From Sphaerochaeta associata (GTDB lineage: Bacteria; Spirochaetota; Spirochaetia; Sphaerochaetales; Sphaerochaetaceae), in the NCBI RefSeq assembly GCF_022869165.1, contig NZ_CP094929.1, positions 2,728,001 through 2,792,000 on the forward strand: a DNA stretch of 64,000 bases, in the 5' to 3' direction. Below, piece by piece: positions 26,692 to 35,587 of this stretch. Position 1 is the first letter of the stretch. Every line of letters starts with the position of its first letter. Position numbers and translations under genes: made by a program. The notes beneath the pieces were generated by a model. It ran no database searches, had not been told where the DNA came from, and saw only the letters and a program-made list of their open reading frames with translations.

Positions 26692-28818
26692 TTACACAAT
26701 AGCTTCTAACTCTTCTTCATCGTCTTGATTTTGGAAATCAGAATCTGTATCGGAGAGTGGGAGATCCTGATTTCCTATCGATATTGATATCTTATAATCC
26801 TCAGCAAGCATGGTACGATTGAATTCTGCAGTAGGATTAATTTCGTTTACCAGTGCTTCCAGTTCATCCAAGGTAATATCAAAGAATTCCTTTCTTAAAT
26901 TTACCTTGTTCATCCTTCTACTATGTAGTCTCTTATGTAATTCATTCTCCAATCCAACAGCATCTTCTGAGAAAATGAAGCTATGAACATCAAATTTAAA
27001 GGGCACACTTGCACTACCAAGTTCATCAACACGCTCCTGAGGATCAAGTCGTCGAGTCATGCCAACCTTGAATACATGGTCACCAAAGGATCCCAGGTTG
27101 CTGATGATATATACATTCCCTGCCTTACCATTCTGCAACTTGATGATCTCATCCTTCTTTTCTTCGACCTGCCCAAGGTGAATATTCAACTCTTCCAACT
27201 TCGCGATGATTTCAACCCGTTTGGATGAATCTTCTGGTTCAGAATCTAATTGCTCTCGAACTTTCTCGATTTCCGCCTTATACTTCGATTCTTCGAATGC
27301 AATCTGCTTCCGCTGCTCTTCCAACCGCTTCCGCTCTTCAGCTTCCTCTCTCATCTGCTGACGTAACGCTAGCTGCTCCTGCCTGGCTTGCTCTCTCTTG
27401 ATGTAGTACTCGTATTCAATCCGCACGGCATTTTCAAACAGATGTTCTAATTCGCCAATAAATCTCCTCATGGTACCTACGATACTTTGATTACCATCAG
27501 TAGCTATCACAAGATATTTTGAAATGAGTGCCTGAACCTGCAACAGGGCATTATCAAGTTTCTCGTATTTAAGGTTATAGAGTATATTTTGCAATTCTGA
27601 GCTCAACGAGATTACCATCAATTTGTAAATGGCTTTGTTTGCTTTTGTGGTATACCTTTGCTCATACTCAGCAAATAAGGCCTCCAGCTGTTTATGATTT
27701 TCCCTGAATTCTTTTCTCAGCTCTTGGTAGTTCATGTAGTTAAGCGTCAGCATAACTGAAGGAGCCATCGAGTCTAAATCTACCTTGTCTTGTTCTGTTA
27801 AAGGCTTATAGAATACCGATGGAATTTCGGTCGTATGGAAGCGATTAACGGCATGTTCTACGGCACTATACAGTTCTTTGAATCTTACCAATTTGAGTTT
27901 CTGACTCTCTAACCGCTTTTCCAGTTTCGAACAAGTATCATCAAGTTCCCCTTTCTCGGTTTTTAAAGAAACCCGCTCATCCTGCAAGTGAACCAATTCA
28001 GTTTCAATTCTGGCAATCTCATCTTTGATTTGCCGCTGTTTCACTTGTGCTGACTCTAAATCGGTTATACCCAGCTTTAGAATTCTATCCTGTTCTGTTT
28101 GGAGTCGCTGCTCAAGAGAACCCGACTTGTTCTGTTCGGTCTCAAGCTGATGTTTTAAAGATCCGCTCTTGTTCTGCTCATATTGGAGATGATGCTTGAG
28201 CAATCGAGTTTTCCGAAGGAAGAAAACTAAAAGGATAATCACCACCAAAACGAGTAGATAGAGAATTTCTATAGGCATTACCATCCTCACTTTTTGACCT
28301 TCTGGTGGAGGCAGAGCCTGCCCAAAGTCAATTGTGTTTTCAGTAGAATTTGTGTTGAGATTTACAGGTTCACTCTTAGAACCAGTTTCTCCAACCGATT
28401 CAACAACGATTGGAGTAGAGACAGGGCTCTCGATGAGTACAGCAGGTTCATCCAGGTAAGTATCCTGAGAATTAAGTATCGTGGCTTCCATGTCCCTATT
28501 CAGTTCGGATACTGTCGGGATCTCAGAATCGATCGAATGAACGCTACGATCATTTCCCTCAGGTATGGGAGCATTAATAGCAACTTCCGTAATAATAGGT
28601 TCTTCAGTTAGTGGAGTTTCGTTGACTATAGCAGGTGATTTTTCGATTGTCTCTGGTATTGGACTTTTAAGACTATCTACATTCTTCTCAATATCTATTT
28701 GTTCAACTCTCTGGGTATGTTTATCCAGCTCAATCTCTTTAGCTGTTGTACAACCAATAGAAAAGAACACTGGGAGCAATAGAATTAATATTACGAGAAC
28801 AATCTCCGTTTTTCTCAT
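26692..28818 (-). CDS. membrane-anchored DUF4041 / T5orf172 GIY-YIG protein
   Basis: 708 aa. N-terminal signal peptide with possible lipobox FSIGC (Cys23), an acidic, Thr/Pro/Glu-rich stretch (25-175), one membrane segment (~180-205: ILYLLVLVVIILLVFFLRK), then a coiled coil (~205-330) with three tandem copies of a YEQNKSGSLKHQL-like 14-mer, a DUF4041-like helical region (~330-560, ending in an EERKRLEEQRKQ coil), and a C-terminal GIY-YIG/MUG113 domain (~570-665: VYIISNLGSFGDHVFKVGM, RVDELGSASVPF, then EL..RL). Soluble DUF4041-GIY-YIG proteins are common on prophages and islands; this one carries an added exported and membrane part. The acidic tail ends DDEEELEAIV. The region is AT-rich accessory DNA. 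Confidence 0.8.
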   Translation of the reverse strand: MRKTEIVLVILILLLPVFFSIGCTTAKEIELDKHTQRVEQIDIEKNVDSLKSPIPETIEKSPAIVNETPLTEEPIITEVAINAPIPEGNDRSVHSIDSEIPTVSELNRDMEATILNSQDTYLDEPAVLIESPVSTPIVVESVGETGSKSEPVNLNTNSTENTIDFGQALPPPEGQKVRMVMPIEILYLLVLVVIILLVFFLRKTRLLKHHLQYEQNKSGSLKHQLETEQNKSGSLEQRLQTEQDRILKLGITDLESAQVKQRQIKDEIARIETELVHLQDERVSLKTEKGELDDTCSKLEKRLESQKLKLVRFKELYSAVEHAVNRFHTTEIPSVFYKPLTEQDKVDLDSMAPSVMLTLNYMNYQELRKEFRENHKQLEALFAEYEQRYTTKANKAIYKLMVISLSSELQNILYNLKYEKLDNALLQVQALISKYLVIATDGNQSIVGTMRRFIGELEHLFENAVRIEYEYYIKREQARQEQLALRQQMREEAEERKRLEEQRKQIAFEESKYKAEIEKVREQLDSEPEDSSKRVEIIAKLEELNIHLGQVEEKKDEIIKLQNGKAGNVYIISNLGSFGDHVFKVGMTRRLDPQERVDELGSASVPFKFDVHSFIFSEDAVGLENELHKRLHSRRMNKVNLRKEFFDITLDELEALVNEINPTAEFNRTMLAEDYKISISIGNQDLPLSDTDSDFQNQDDEEELEAIV

Positions 28819-28861
28819 GGTATCTTGGTCATCTTATCATGAAAGAGGGATTAAGAAATAA

Positions 28862-29160
28862 AATACATCTTTTATGTTGCCAATGTTTTTCATATTCATC
28901 CAGAAAATCACAGTCGGATAAAATTCATCCAAAATGAAACAGGACAAAAGTGTGGATCGAACCGAAAGCGAAAGTCCTTCATCAATTCCGTACATACACT
29001 ATGCTACAGATTCCGAGGAAGGTTTTTAGCTCACCTTCCTTGCTTGGGACCAGATTGCGTCCCAGCAGGATTACAGCCAAGACTACATCTATCATCTGCA
29101 TAGAAGGCGTTGAAGCTGGTAAAGGTGTTATGATTCCGATGGCTTCTCCCACAAGATTCG
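28862..29160. other. no gene seen
   Basis: AT-rich interval upstream of the DUF4041 gene. An open plus-strand frame near 28950-29174 lacks a ribosome site and has no protein-like pattern. Nothing supported beyond the promoter region of the DUF4041 gene. Confidence 0.5.
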
Positions 29161-29196
29161 ATAATCTCCCATAGGATTACTTCTGTGGGAGATTAT
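29161..29196. repeat. inverted repeat with TCTCCCA arms
   Basis: ATAATCTCCCA (29161-29171) and TGGGAGATTAT (29186-29196) form a perfect 11-bp stem. The arms match the TCTCCCA/TGGGAGA boxes flanking the fic promoter at 30.55-30.62 kb, so it may be a regulatory site or a terminator after the small gene at 29274. Confidence 0.55.
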
Positions 29197-29273
29197 GCTT
29201 CTATGCTGTCCCCAGTGAAGACTATTCATAATCAAAGTCTGGAAACAACTCTCCTCTGAATTATCCTTGCATA

Positions 29274-29444
29274 CTAATAAATTTTGTCTGGATCCAACTC
29301 TGGTCTGAAAGGCTTGCCTGTTTCAAGACTCTCTTCAAGCAGTTTGCGTATTTCTTCACCATCGATCCCCAAGACCAAGAAAATTGGAAAATTCTCTTCA
29401 AATCTCTCAACATATTTTTCCAACAGATTATCAATCTCATCCAT
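29274..29444 (-). CDS. small conserved-type protein, unknown function
   Basis: 56 aa from ATG 29444 (MDEIDNLLEKYVERFEENFP). Highly acidic and helical; the pattern 'FPIF.V.G.D.EEI.KLLEESLETGKP' resembles short Firmicutes/anaerobe proteins of unknown function. AGGTAT precedes the ATG. 35 bp after the fic stop, same strand, so probably cotranscribed with fic. Its small size and its place behind a Fic gene raise the possibility of an antitoxin or regulator, but the Fic protein already carries its own inhibitory motif. Confidence 0.6.
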   Translation of the reverse strand: MDEIDNLLEKYVERFEENFPIFLVLGIDGEEIRKLLEESLETGKPFRPELDPDKIY

Positions 29445-29478
29445 CAAATGATACCTCCGTCGCAATGGCTAGGCTCTC

Positions 29479-30546
29479 TCACTTATACATAGGCAGTTGA
29501 TCGGGATTCCGAACATACGTAGTGTTCCTTCCACTGCCTTGGCTGAGTATGAAGCCTTCTTCCTTGAGGCGCTTGAGAGCAGCCTCCACTGAGGAGCTGC
29601 CGATGCTGGGGCAAAGTTCGAGAATCTGGGCCTTGGTGAATACTCCCAAGCTGTCCTCAACAGCTTTTCGCACGATCTCATATGAGCTACTCTTACGGTC
29701 GACTGAGCCAAGCCTTCTCTCAAAATCACGATAACAATTCAGGACAATCCCAAGAAGGTACTTGATGAAGGATGTGTAGTCATTGGTACCATTATGCCAT
29801 CCGCTGGAGACCTTCCCCAATACATCGTAATACGTATCCTTCGTCCTCTCAATCTTCTGCTCGATACTGATATACTTGCCGACAAAGAATCCACTCTGGT
29901 ACAAGAGCAGAGTAGTAAGAAGCCGGCTCATGCGTCCGTTGCCGTCATTGAAAGGATGGATGCAGAGAAAGTCGCATATGAATATCGGGATCAGTATCAG
30001 CGTATCGACTACCTGATTATCAAGTGCCTGCCGATAACTTGCGCAGATAGCATCCACCGCCATCGGTGTCTCAAACGGCTCAAGCGGAGTGAATCTGGTG
30101 AAGGAACCTCCATCGGTATGGGTCTCGTTGATATAATTCTGCGTGTTCTTGTACTTACCACCGAAGGTCTTGCCCGTGTATGCCAATAGATCCCTGTGCA
30201 ATTGCAGGATTACATTGCCATTGAGCGGGATGTGCTTGTAATTCTCGTGGATTGTTTTCAAGGCATCGCGATAGCCCGCAATCTCTTGCTCATCACGGCT
30301 GCGGGGTGTAGTTTTTTCATTGACCAACTCCCGCATCCGTGCATTCGAGGTTCCTATGCCCTCGATTCTGTTCGAGCTGTCGGTGCTCTGGATTTTCGCC
30401 ACCTCGATCAAGCGTTCCAACTCTACCGGTTTCTGTCTGAGATACAGATCCTGTTTTCCCTTGTGCTCGCGGATCTGAGCAACGAGCGAAAGTACCTCTC
30501 CGTCCCAGGAGCTCTTTTTCAGCTGGTCATAATCAAATTCGCGCAT
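29479..30546 (-). CDS. Fic family protein (AMP transferase) with C-terminal winged helix
   Basis: 355 aa. N-terminal helical region with autoinhibitory motif S58-NRI-E62-G63 ([ST]xxxE[GN]), so a class II, self-inhibited Fic. Core motif HPFNDGNGRMSR at 197-208 is complete, including catalytic His197, so it should transfer AMP (or a related group) to hydroxyls of target proteins. Residues ~285-345 form a winged-helix-like domain (VFTKAQILELCPSIGSSSVEAALKRL). The Shine-Dalgarno GGGAG lies inside one copy of a TCTCCCA/TGGGAGA box repeated four times over the promoter, which suggests autoregulation through the C-terminal domain. Target unknown. Confidence 0.9.
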   Translation of the reverse strand: MREFDYDQLKKSSWDGEVLSLVAQIREHKGKQDLYLRQKPVELERLIEVAKIQSTDSSNRIEGIGTSNARMRELVNEKTTPRSRDEQEIAGYRDALKTIHENYKHIPLNGNVILQLHRDLLAYTGKTFGGKYKNTQNYINETHTDGGSFTRFTPLEPFETPMAVDAICASYRQALDNQVVDTLILIPIFICDFLCIHPFNDGNGRMSRLLTTLLLYQSGFFVGKYISIEQKIERTKDTYYDVLGKVSSGWHNGTNDYTSFIKYLLGIVLNCYRDFERRLGSVDRKSSSYEIVRKAVEDSLGVFTKAQILELCPSIGSSSVEAALKRLKEEGFILSQGSGRNTTYVRNPDQLPMYK

Positions 30547-30548
30547 CT

Positions 30549-30620
30549 TTCTCCCACCATTTTCCTTTTTCTCCCATATTGTACCCTATTTTGGGAGATA
30601 ATCAATAGTTCGTGGGAGAA
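30549..30620 (-). promoter_or_regulatory. fic promoter enclosed by four TCTCCCA boxes
   Basis: On the minus strand: -35 TTGATT (30600-30605), 16-bp spacer, -10 TACAAT (30578-30583). TCTCCCA occurs at 30550-30556 and 30570-30576 and, inverted, at about 30592-30598 and 30613-30619. These form nested inverted repeats covering the promoter and the ribosome-binding site. Confidence 0.55.
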
Positions 30621-30760
30621 CCGATAGAGTTGATTCGATTAGACAGAACAATTCATTCAGCCTTGTTCCTTGCTGATTCCTAAATGGATGTGCTATGTCC
30701 AAGAACTGGATTGCATCTGTACCCATGTTCCTGAAATATCATTTCCCCGGCAGCGTATTC

Positions 30761-31912
30761 TCACACTACCTTGAAAACCTCTTGGATCTTCATATCAGAG
30801 GAAAGCATCACCAAGTCAGCCTTGTACCCGGGCTTGATGAAGCCTCGATCTGTTTGAGAAAGCACCCGTAAGGGGTTCTCGGACGCAACCTGGAAGAAGG
30901 ATTGCTTGTCCAACAAGTTTTTGTGAAAAAGGTTTTTTGCTGAATCGCTGATAAGCATGGCAGAACCTATCAGGATGTCACTATCACGGTAATAGCAGGC
31001 CTTTCCATTCGAATACATTTGCTTGCCCAAATACAGGCCTTCACCGGCACCCATGCCGGCCAAACTCATAGCATCAGAAATCAGACAAAGCCTTTCCGTA
31101 CCAAGCGAATTGATCGTCAAATCTATCACAGACGGATGCACATGCACCTCATCACAAACAAGTTCATAGGTTGCATGGCTGAAGTTGCGGACAAACGGCA
31201 TGGCTGCCAAGCCTGGGCGTTTGTGATCTATACCGCTCATCGCATTGAAAAGATGGGTAAGATGATTTTTGTCCCTAGGATGCAATGCATCCAGGGGACA
31301 ATCACTATGGCCATAGGCCACAACAATGTTGTTCCGTTCCAACATATTCGAAAGCTCTTCACTGCCTTGCAGTTCAGGAGCAATGGTCATGGAGGTGACA
31401 AGTGGCTTCTTTCCACACTTGATGGAAAGAATCTTCTCCAGGTACCCCCTGTCAAAGGTCCTGATACCTGAAGATGGAATGCCACCCTTTTTCTCAGGTG
31501 CGATAAAAGGTCCTTCCACATAGACCCCAAGCAGATGGGATGAGAGGAAAGCACTCCTGTCCATTGCTTGTTTAATCTGGTCCAAGAGATCCAAATCCAT
31601 GACAACTGCAAGTTGGAAACTCGTTATACCCTTCCCTGCAAGAAACAAGGCCATGCCTTCTAGGTTTTCCTGAATATTTCCTCTGGTAGAATCAAAGCCG
31701 CCACAACCATGGATGTGCATATCGACTAGACCCGGGCCCACAAGGCTGCCCTTGGCATCATATTGCTTTAGATGCTGTACCATCTCTTGCTCAAGCTTAC
31801 CGACATACCTGACGATCCCCTGCTCCACCACTATGGTGGCATCAGGTAGCAGCACTCCATCGGTATACGCCAAGGCATGGGATATTGCGTAGTCGACTTC
31901 ATAATGAACCAT
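30761..31912 (-). CDS. nagA: N-acetylglucosamine-6-phosphate deacetylase
   Basis: 383 aa. Amidohydrolase fold with VDMHIHGCGGFDST, metal Glu in GVYVEGPFIAPEKKGG, H in VAYGHSDCP and HLFNAMSGI, and catalytic Asp in LISDAMSLAGM. Removes acetate from GlcNAc-6-P to give glucosamine-6-P for glycolysis or wall synthesis. nagB and transport genes are not adjacent. The start is the first ATG; no strong ribosome site (CAAATGG context). Flanked by repeat-rich accessory sequence. Confidence 0.93.
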   Translation of the reverse strand: MVHYEVDYAISHALAYTDGVLLPDATIVVEQGIVRYVGKLEQEMVQHLKQYDAKGSLVGPGLVDMHIHGCGGFDSTRGNIQENLEGMALFLAGKGITSFQLAVVMDLDLLDQIKQAMDRSAFLSSHLLGVYVEGPFIAPEKKGGIPSSGIRTFDRGYLEKILSIKCGKKPLVTSMTIAPELQGSEELSNMLERNNIVVAYGHSDCPLDALHPRDKNHLTHLFNAMSGIDHKRPGLAAMPFVRNFSHATYELVCDEVHVHPSVIDLTINSLGTERLCLISDAMSLAGMGAGEGLYLGKQMYSNGKACYYRDSDILIGSAMLISDSAKNLFHKNLLDKQSFFQVASENPLRVLSQTDRGFIKPGYKADLVMLSSDMKIQEVFKVV

Positions 31913-32017
31913 TTGCTATTACTCCAGATCAAGAGAATTGGGTTTGTACTGAGAGGTAACAGTGAATACAGGACTCTTGTCGAATACCTCATAGTTTCGC
32001 CCTCATACCACGGTTAA

Positions 32018-32125
32018 ATGTCAAAGCGTGGAGGTACGTACTACAAACCCTTCACTGCTCAACAGGCACTGCATCTTGGTCCAATCACAGATTGTCCTGC
32101 CCCGCTCTTGCAGTATCCGCAAGCA
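32018..32125. repeat. dispersed degenerate repeat, copy A
   Basis: Shares TTCACTGCTCAACAGGCACTG with copy B (one mismatch) and the preceding GTACGTAC...CAAACCC, but diverges on both sides. Part of a 900-bp stretch (31913-32829) with no intact gene. Confidence 0.6.
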
Positions 32126-32159
32126 AGTTCATGATTGTCAATACAAAGGTAGTTCTAAG

Positions 32160-32267
32160 GAGGCTTGTAATCATGCCGGTAGTGAGTCTTACATATCAAA
32201 CTGGAAAGGGCATATCTTAGACTTTCATAATCAAGCGACCGTGAATGTGAAGAAGTTTCGCCGCTGA
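32160..32267 (+). pseudogene. possible C-terminal gene fragment
   Basis: The plus-strand frame ends SYISNWKGHILDFHNQATV then NVKKFRR and TGA, and the stop overlaps a good intrinsic terminator (32261-32294). This suggests the 3' end of a real gene whose body is gone. Family not identified; the frame upstream overlaps repeat copy A and looks non-coding. Confidence 0.35.
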
Positions 32268-32294
32268 ACCGGCTTACGCTGATCAGCGGTTTTT
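32261..32294 (+). terminator. intrinsic terminator
   Basis: CCGCTGA (32261-32267) pairs with TCAGCGG (32283-32289), followed by TTTTT. It ends the fragment at 32160-32267. Confidence 0.65.
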
Positions 32295-32295
32295 C

Positions 32296-32520
32296 TATTG
32301 GTATAGGAAACCTAAAGACAGAGCTTCAGGTTCATAAAGAAGTACGTTTCTTTCGGTAAGCATCACCTTACGGCACCACTTCCTACAGCTAAGGTGCGGT
32401 ACGTACAAACCCTTCACAGCTCAACAGGCACTGTCTCTTAGCCCAATCCCTGCATCATCGCAATCACTACTGGTCCTGCCAGCAATGAGTAGAACTCCTG
32501 CCCTACATCGATATTATGTG
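32296..32520. repeat. dispersed degenerate repeat, copy B
   Basis: About 200 bp homologous to copy C at 61.0 kb (AGCTTCAGGTT, ACGTTTCTTT, CTTCCTACA, CGTACAAAC and GGCACTGT blocks in the same order) and partly to copy A. On the minus strand it starts with a frame ending DVGQEFYSLLAGPVVIAMMQ then GLG and stop, so the repeat may derive from the 3' end of a gene. Confidence 0.6.
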
Positions 32521-32829
32521 CATGCAAAAAAAGGCTTGTCAACAACATATCTGTAGATATCTCAGGAAGCATGATTGTGTTCAATCAAAATTGAAAGTCA
32601 AGGAATTTTTCCTTCGAGTAAAAAAATCTTATCGCTTACTCCTTGACGCTTGGCCCTCTCCTCTTGAGTTCGCCGGCACACACCCCAGCCATTTGACCGG
32701 AGGAAAACCGCCTAGTGAATTATAAATCTCTGCCATCAATAACTGACTAGACGTTTGTTTTTGTCTAGGCTTGACAGGTTTATCTCGGTTGGTGATACAG
32801 AAGAACATCGATGTGAATTGGTTCTGATT

Positions 32830-34503
32830 TTATCTATTATACTTAGCCATACGAATTAGATAATTCAATACCAATTTTTTACGATATTCCTCAGGTTCTT
32901 CAGTAGTGATTCCTTCAGTTGTATATACACTGTCACAAAGACTTACTGTTGATATGAAGTTTTTAATGTAGTTTTCATTAGTGATTCCGCAATATTTTAT
33001 ATGCGCTGCAACAAACCGGGAAAGGTAGTCTTTGTCATCAAGATCAACACCGAATCCACAGTAGTCGCTCATTTTCTTAACCCCTTCTTTATAAGCAGTT
33101 TCAACCGATCTATTAGGTGCCCTTTCTTGAATAGATTGTGAATACTTATCAACAATCGTATCAAATGTTTCCACAGAAAGGCTAGTTTTCGGGATATCTC
33201 GATCAATTATGCTCTTATATTCAGTATTGGCTACAGGTACAAGATTATTTTGATAATCGGAGATAACGCTGTTCAGATAGCTTACTACTTCCTCCACCGT
33301 GTCAACTCCAATTACTGTCTTGAACCGTTCAACAATCTTGTCCTTGTCGTGAATGTAAAAATTGTAGTGATCACCGCCTTTATTGCCAAGAGAATACCCT
33401 GTGAGGTTCTTATAATCAAACACGAGAGGCTTATGACCATTTGTACTTAGATTATTCCAGAATTTCACTCCAGTATTGGACGCTATGGAATCGGTAAAGC
33501 TACTCATGGATAAATCCTTATATTCTTGATAATTGCTGAAAGATGCAGCTCTGTCAAAATAATATGAGAGTATTTTATTGGAATCTCTAAAAAAGTATGG
33601 AATTATTTCTTTAATGAATTCGAGATCAATCAAATTAAGAGTATTCTCTGCCAGGAAAGAATCAAACCATGCTTTTGCCGTTGTATCGTCTATAAAAAAG
33701 CCACCATTGCTCCATTTTCTCGATGGGTCTGTATAGGAAGCAAATATACCATCGTTTGATTTCGCAGTGACCCCAATGCTATTTATCCAATATCCATACG
33801 GGTAATACCATGCATCATTAATCAGCTTACCATCAGTTCTACCTTCAAATGGTGTACCAAATCCTGTATGGTTATTGAGCCGTATTGTCGTGGCAATAAT
33901 GTTGTTTCTCAACATTCCGTTTTCATCATACTCTTCACTCGAGAAATCGATTCCATACCGATTAGAATCATCAATCTTCATATCCAGATATTCTAGAATA
34001 TTCAGCTCACCGTAGTTTTCTGCGAATGTAATCCCGTTGCTCCCGGAGCTCGAAGAGGTATAAAGAAACATTTCGCGGAGAGAAAATGTTTTTGTGCTTT
34101 TATAATAGTAATAATCAAAGAACCCAACTGTATAGCCTGAATCCTGCAGCGAAAACAAACAATACAACCCATCAGGGTTGATCTTTACAGTTTCAAGGAT
34201 TATATCAAAGCCCCAAACGCTTGCACCCCTGTAACTGTTTTCAATTTTTGACTTGAGGTTATCAGCTGATACTATCTGAAGAGATTGAAGAATCGGGAAA
34301 GTTTGATAAATTGAATTTGAATTAATGCTACCACTGACTTTTTCTATCCTATAGGAAGTAAGTCCTCTGCCTGTGCTCGCAGAAAAAGAGGGAATGAAAA
34401 CCACATCACCGTTTACCTGATTAGTATCGAGAGAACATGACGATACAGCGATTATGCAGCATGTAATTACAACGAGTGCAAAAAATGATTTGAATCGTTT
34501 CAT
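32830..34503 (-). CDS. lipoprotein of unknown function
   Basis: 557 aa, AT-rich. Signal peptide with lipobox VSSC (Cys23). The mature part is rich in Asn, Ser, Tyr and Phe, with long beta stretches near the front (SLQIVSADNLK, YCLFSLQDSGYTVGFFDYYY) and helices near the end; no motif recognised. The style (Ser/Asn-rich, CSLDTNQ start) resembles other large spirochaetal lipoproteins of unknown role. Monocistronic; about 300 bp upstream there are repeats but no partner gene. Confidence 0.75.
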   Translation of the reverse strand: MKRFKSFFALVVITCCIIAVSSCSLDTNQVNGDVVFIPSFSASTGRGLTSYRIEKVSGSINSNSIYQTFPILQSLQIVSADNLKSKIENSYRGASVWGFDIILETVKINPDGLYCLFSLQDSGYTVGFFDYYYYKSTKTFSLREMFLYTSSSSGSNGITFAENYGELNILEYLDMKIDDSNRYGIDFSSEEYDENGMLRNNIIATTIRLNNHTGFGTPFEGRTDGKLINDAWYYPYGYWINSIGVTAKSNDGIFASYTDPSRKWSNGGFFIDDTTAKAWFDSFLAENTLNLIDLEFIKEIIPYFFRDSNKILSYYFDRAASFSNYQEYKDLSMSSFTDSIASNTGVKFWNNLSTNGHKPLVFDYKNLTGYSLGNKGGDHYNFYIHDKDKIVERFKTVIGVDTVEEVVSYLNSVISDYQNNLVPVANTEYKSIIDRDIPKTSLSVETFDTIVDKYSQSIQERAPNRSVETAYKEGVKKMSDYCGFGVDLDDKDYLSRFVAAHIKYCGITNENYIKNFISTVSLCDSVYTTEGITTEEPEEYRKKLVLNYLIRMAKYNR

Positions 34504-34664
34504 AGAGTTCCCTTACTGATTATTGTTGTTGCTTTGTTCCATGATAATATCACTAAAAGCAAAAGAATGCGAGAAAAATTGCTCAAAAGTACAAGTACAA
34601 GTTATCTGAATAAGCATCCAAAAGAACAGGGTATTACATCAGTATTAAAGGAGCAAAATACTGC

Positions 34665-34946
34665 TCAGGCATCGCGAAATCGTAGTCCGGCATTGGAGAG
34701 AGCTGCTCTCAGCTTGGGGATCGATGCAGGGCCCATACCATGAAGTTTCAGGATTTCTGATTCCGTATGGTTCGCCAGTTCCTGCAGGTTGGTGATCCCT
34801 GCACTCTCAAGGGCATTGGAAGCAGGAGAAGAAAGGATGGCACGGAAAGGCCCCTCAGTCTTCATGCGTTCACAGATGGGACAAACAGGACAGTCGGTAC
34901 TTTTCTCATACGTGTGTCCTCTCTCGCAAGTTTGCTCCATCTTGGA
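34665..34946 (-). CDS. small RpoA-CTD-like protein with Cys4 motif
   Basis: About 93 aa from the second or third Met (MKNSKMEQ / MEQTCERGH). N-terminal zinc-ribbon-like CERGHTYEKSTDCPVCPIC, then a helix-hairpin-helix/RNA-polymerase-alpha-C-terminal-like domain (LSSPASNALESAGITNLQEL ... HGMGPASIPKLRAAL). This small family is widespread and uncharacterised; the fold suggests DNA or RNA contact. Which Met is used is uncertain. No operon partner. Confidence 0.75.
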   Translation of the reverse strand, partial: SKMEQTCERGHTYEKSTDCPVCPICERMKTEGPFRAILSSPASNALESAGITNLQELANHTESEILKLHGMGPASIPKLRAALSNAGLRFRDA

Positions 34947-35117
34947 ATTTTTCATTTTCAACGCTCCATTTCCTGTAAAGTATTATATCTCCTGCAGAAG
35001 GGCGAATACCATACCTCGAAATCAAGGTTCTTATTGAACGGAAGGAGTTCTAGCTTATCAGAAGCATCAGTTTGAGGAATTCCCCTGCCCATACCTGCCA
35101 CTTGACCTAAATAATGC

Positions 35118-35366
35118 CTACCGCTGCGATTCCTCGTTCAGGTAGTATTCAAGGTCCAGGTAGATCTCCTCCAGCTTTGTCCGTGCCCAAAGGTTCTTGC
35201 GCAGGAACTTCAAGCTGGATTTGATGCTGGGATCGTTATAGAAGCATTGCAGCTGCACCATGTCGAACAGCCCGTCCCAGCCGTAGTAATCGACCAGGCG
35301 GGTAAGCAGTTTCTCAAGCGTTATGCCATGCAGGGGGTTGTTCACTTGTGTAGTTGAAGTGGTCAT
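35118..35366 (-). CDS. VF530 (DUF2132) family protein
   Basis: 82 aa: [20 protein letters not shown] followed by [20 protein letters not shown] is diagnostic of the VF530 family, small proteins suggested by structure to bind DNA. Full length. The ATG overlaps the stop of ywbE by 4 bp (ATGA), so the two are translationally coupled. Confidence 0.85.
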   Translation of the reverse strand: MTTSTTQVNNPLHGITLEKLLTRLVDYYGWDGLFDMVQLQCFYNDPSIKSSLKFLRKNLWARTKLEEIYLDLEYYLNEESQR

Positions 35367-35563
35367 GTCCTTGATAGAATCTCCTTCACCCGCCCAACTG
35401 CACCACTCTCAAGACGAACCTTGATACCGTGCGGATGCATGTTGGAGTTGGTCAGGATGTCCTTGACCACACCCTTGGTGGTGTTGCCTGTGGCTTGGTC
35501 CTGCTTGAGGACGATAAGCACTTCCAGTCCAGCGTGTATATCAGCTCTTCTCCTACCATCCAT
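35363..35563 (-). CDS. YwbE family protein (DUF2196)
   Basis: 66 aa from ATG 35563 (AGGAG about 10 nt upstream), preferred over an ATG eight codons earlier. [35 protein letters not shown] and [20 protein letters not shown] match the YwbE family of small SH3-like proteins of unknown function. First of a two-gene unit with VF530. Confidence 0.8.
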   Translation of the reverse strand: MDGRRRADIHAGLEVLIVLKQDQATGNTTKGVVKDILTNSNMHPHGIKVRLESGAVGRVKEILSRT

Positions 35564-35587
35564 ATCGACATCTCCTACAACCCTCAC

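Noticed and set aside
29161-30620. CRISPR-like interpretation of the repeated TCTCCCA boxes
   Set aside because: The unit is only 7 bp, with irregular spacing and inverted copies; no CRISPR array or cas gene is present anywhere in the window.
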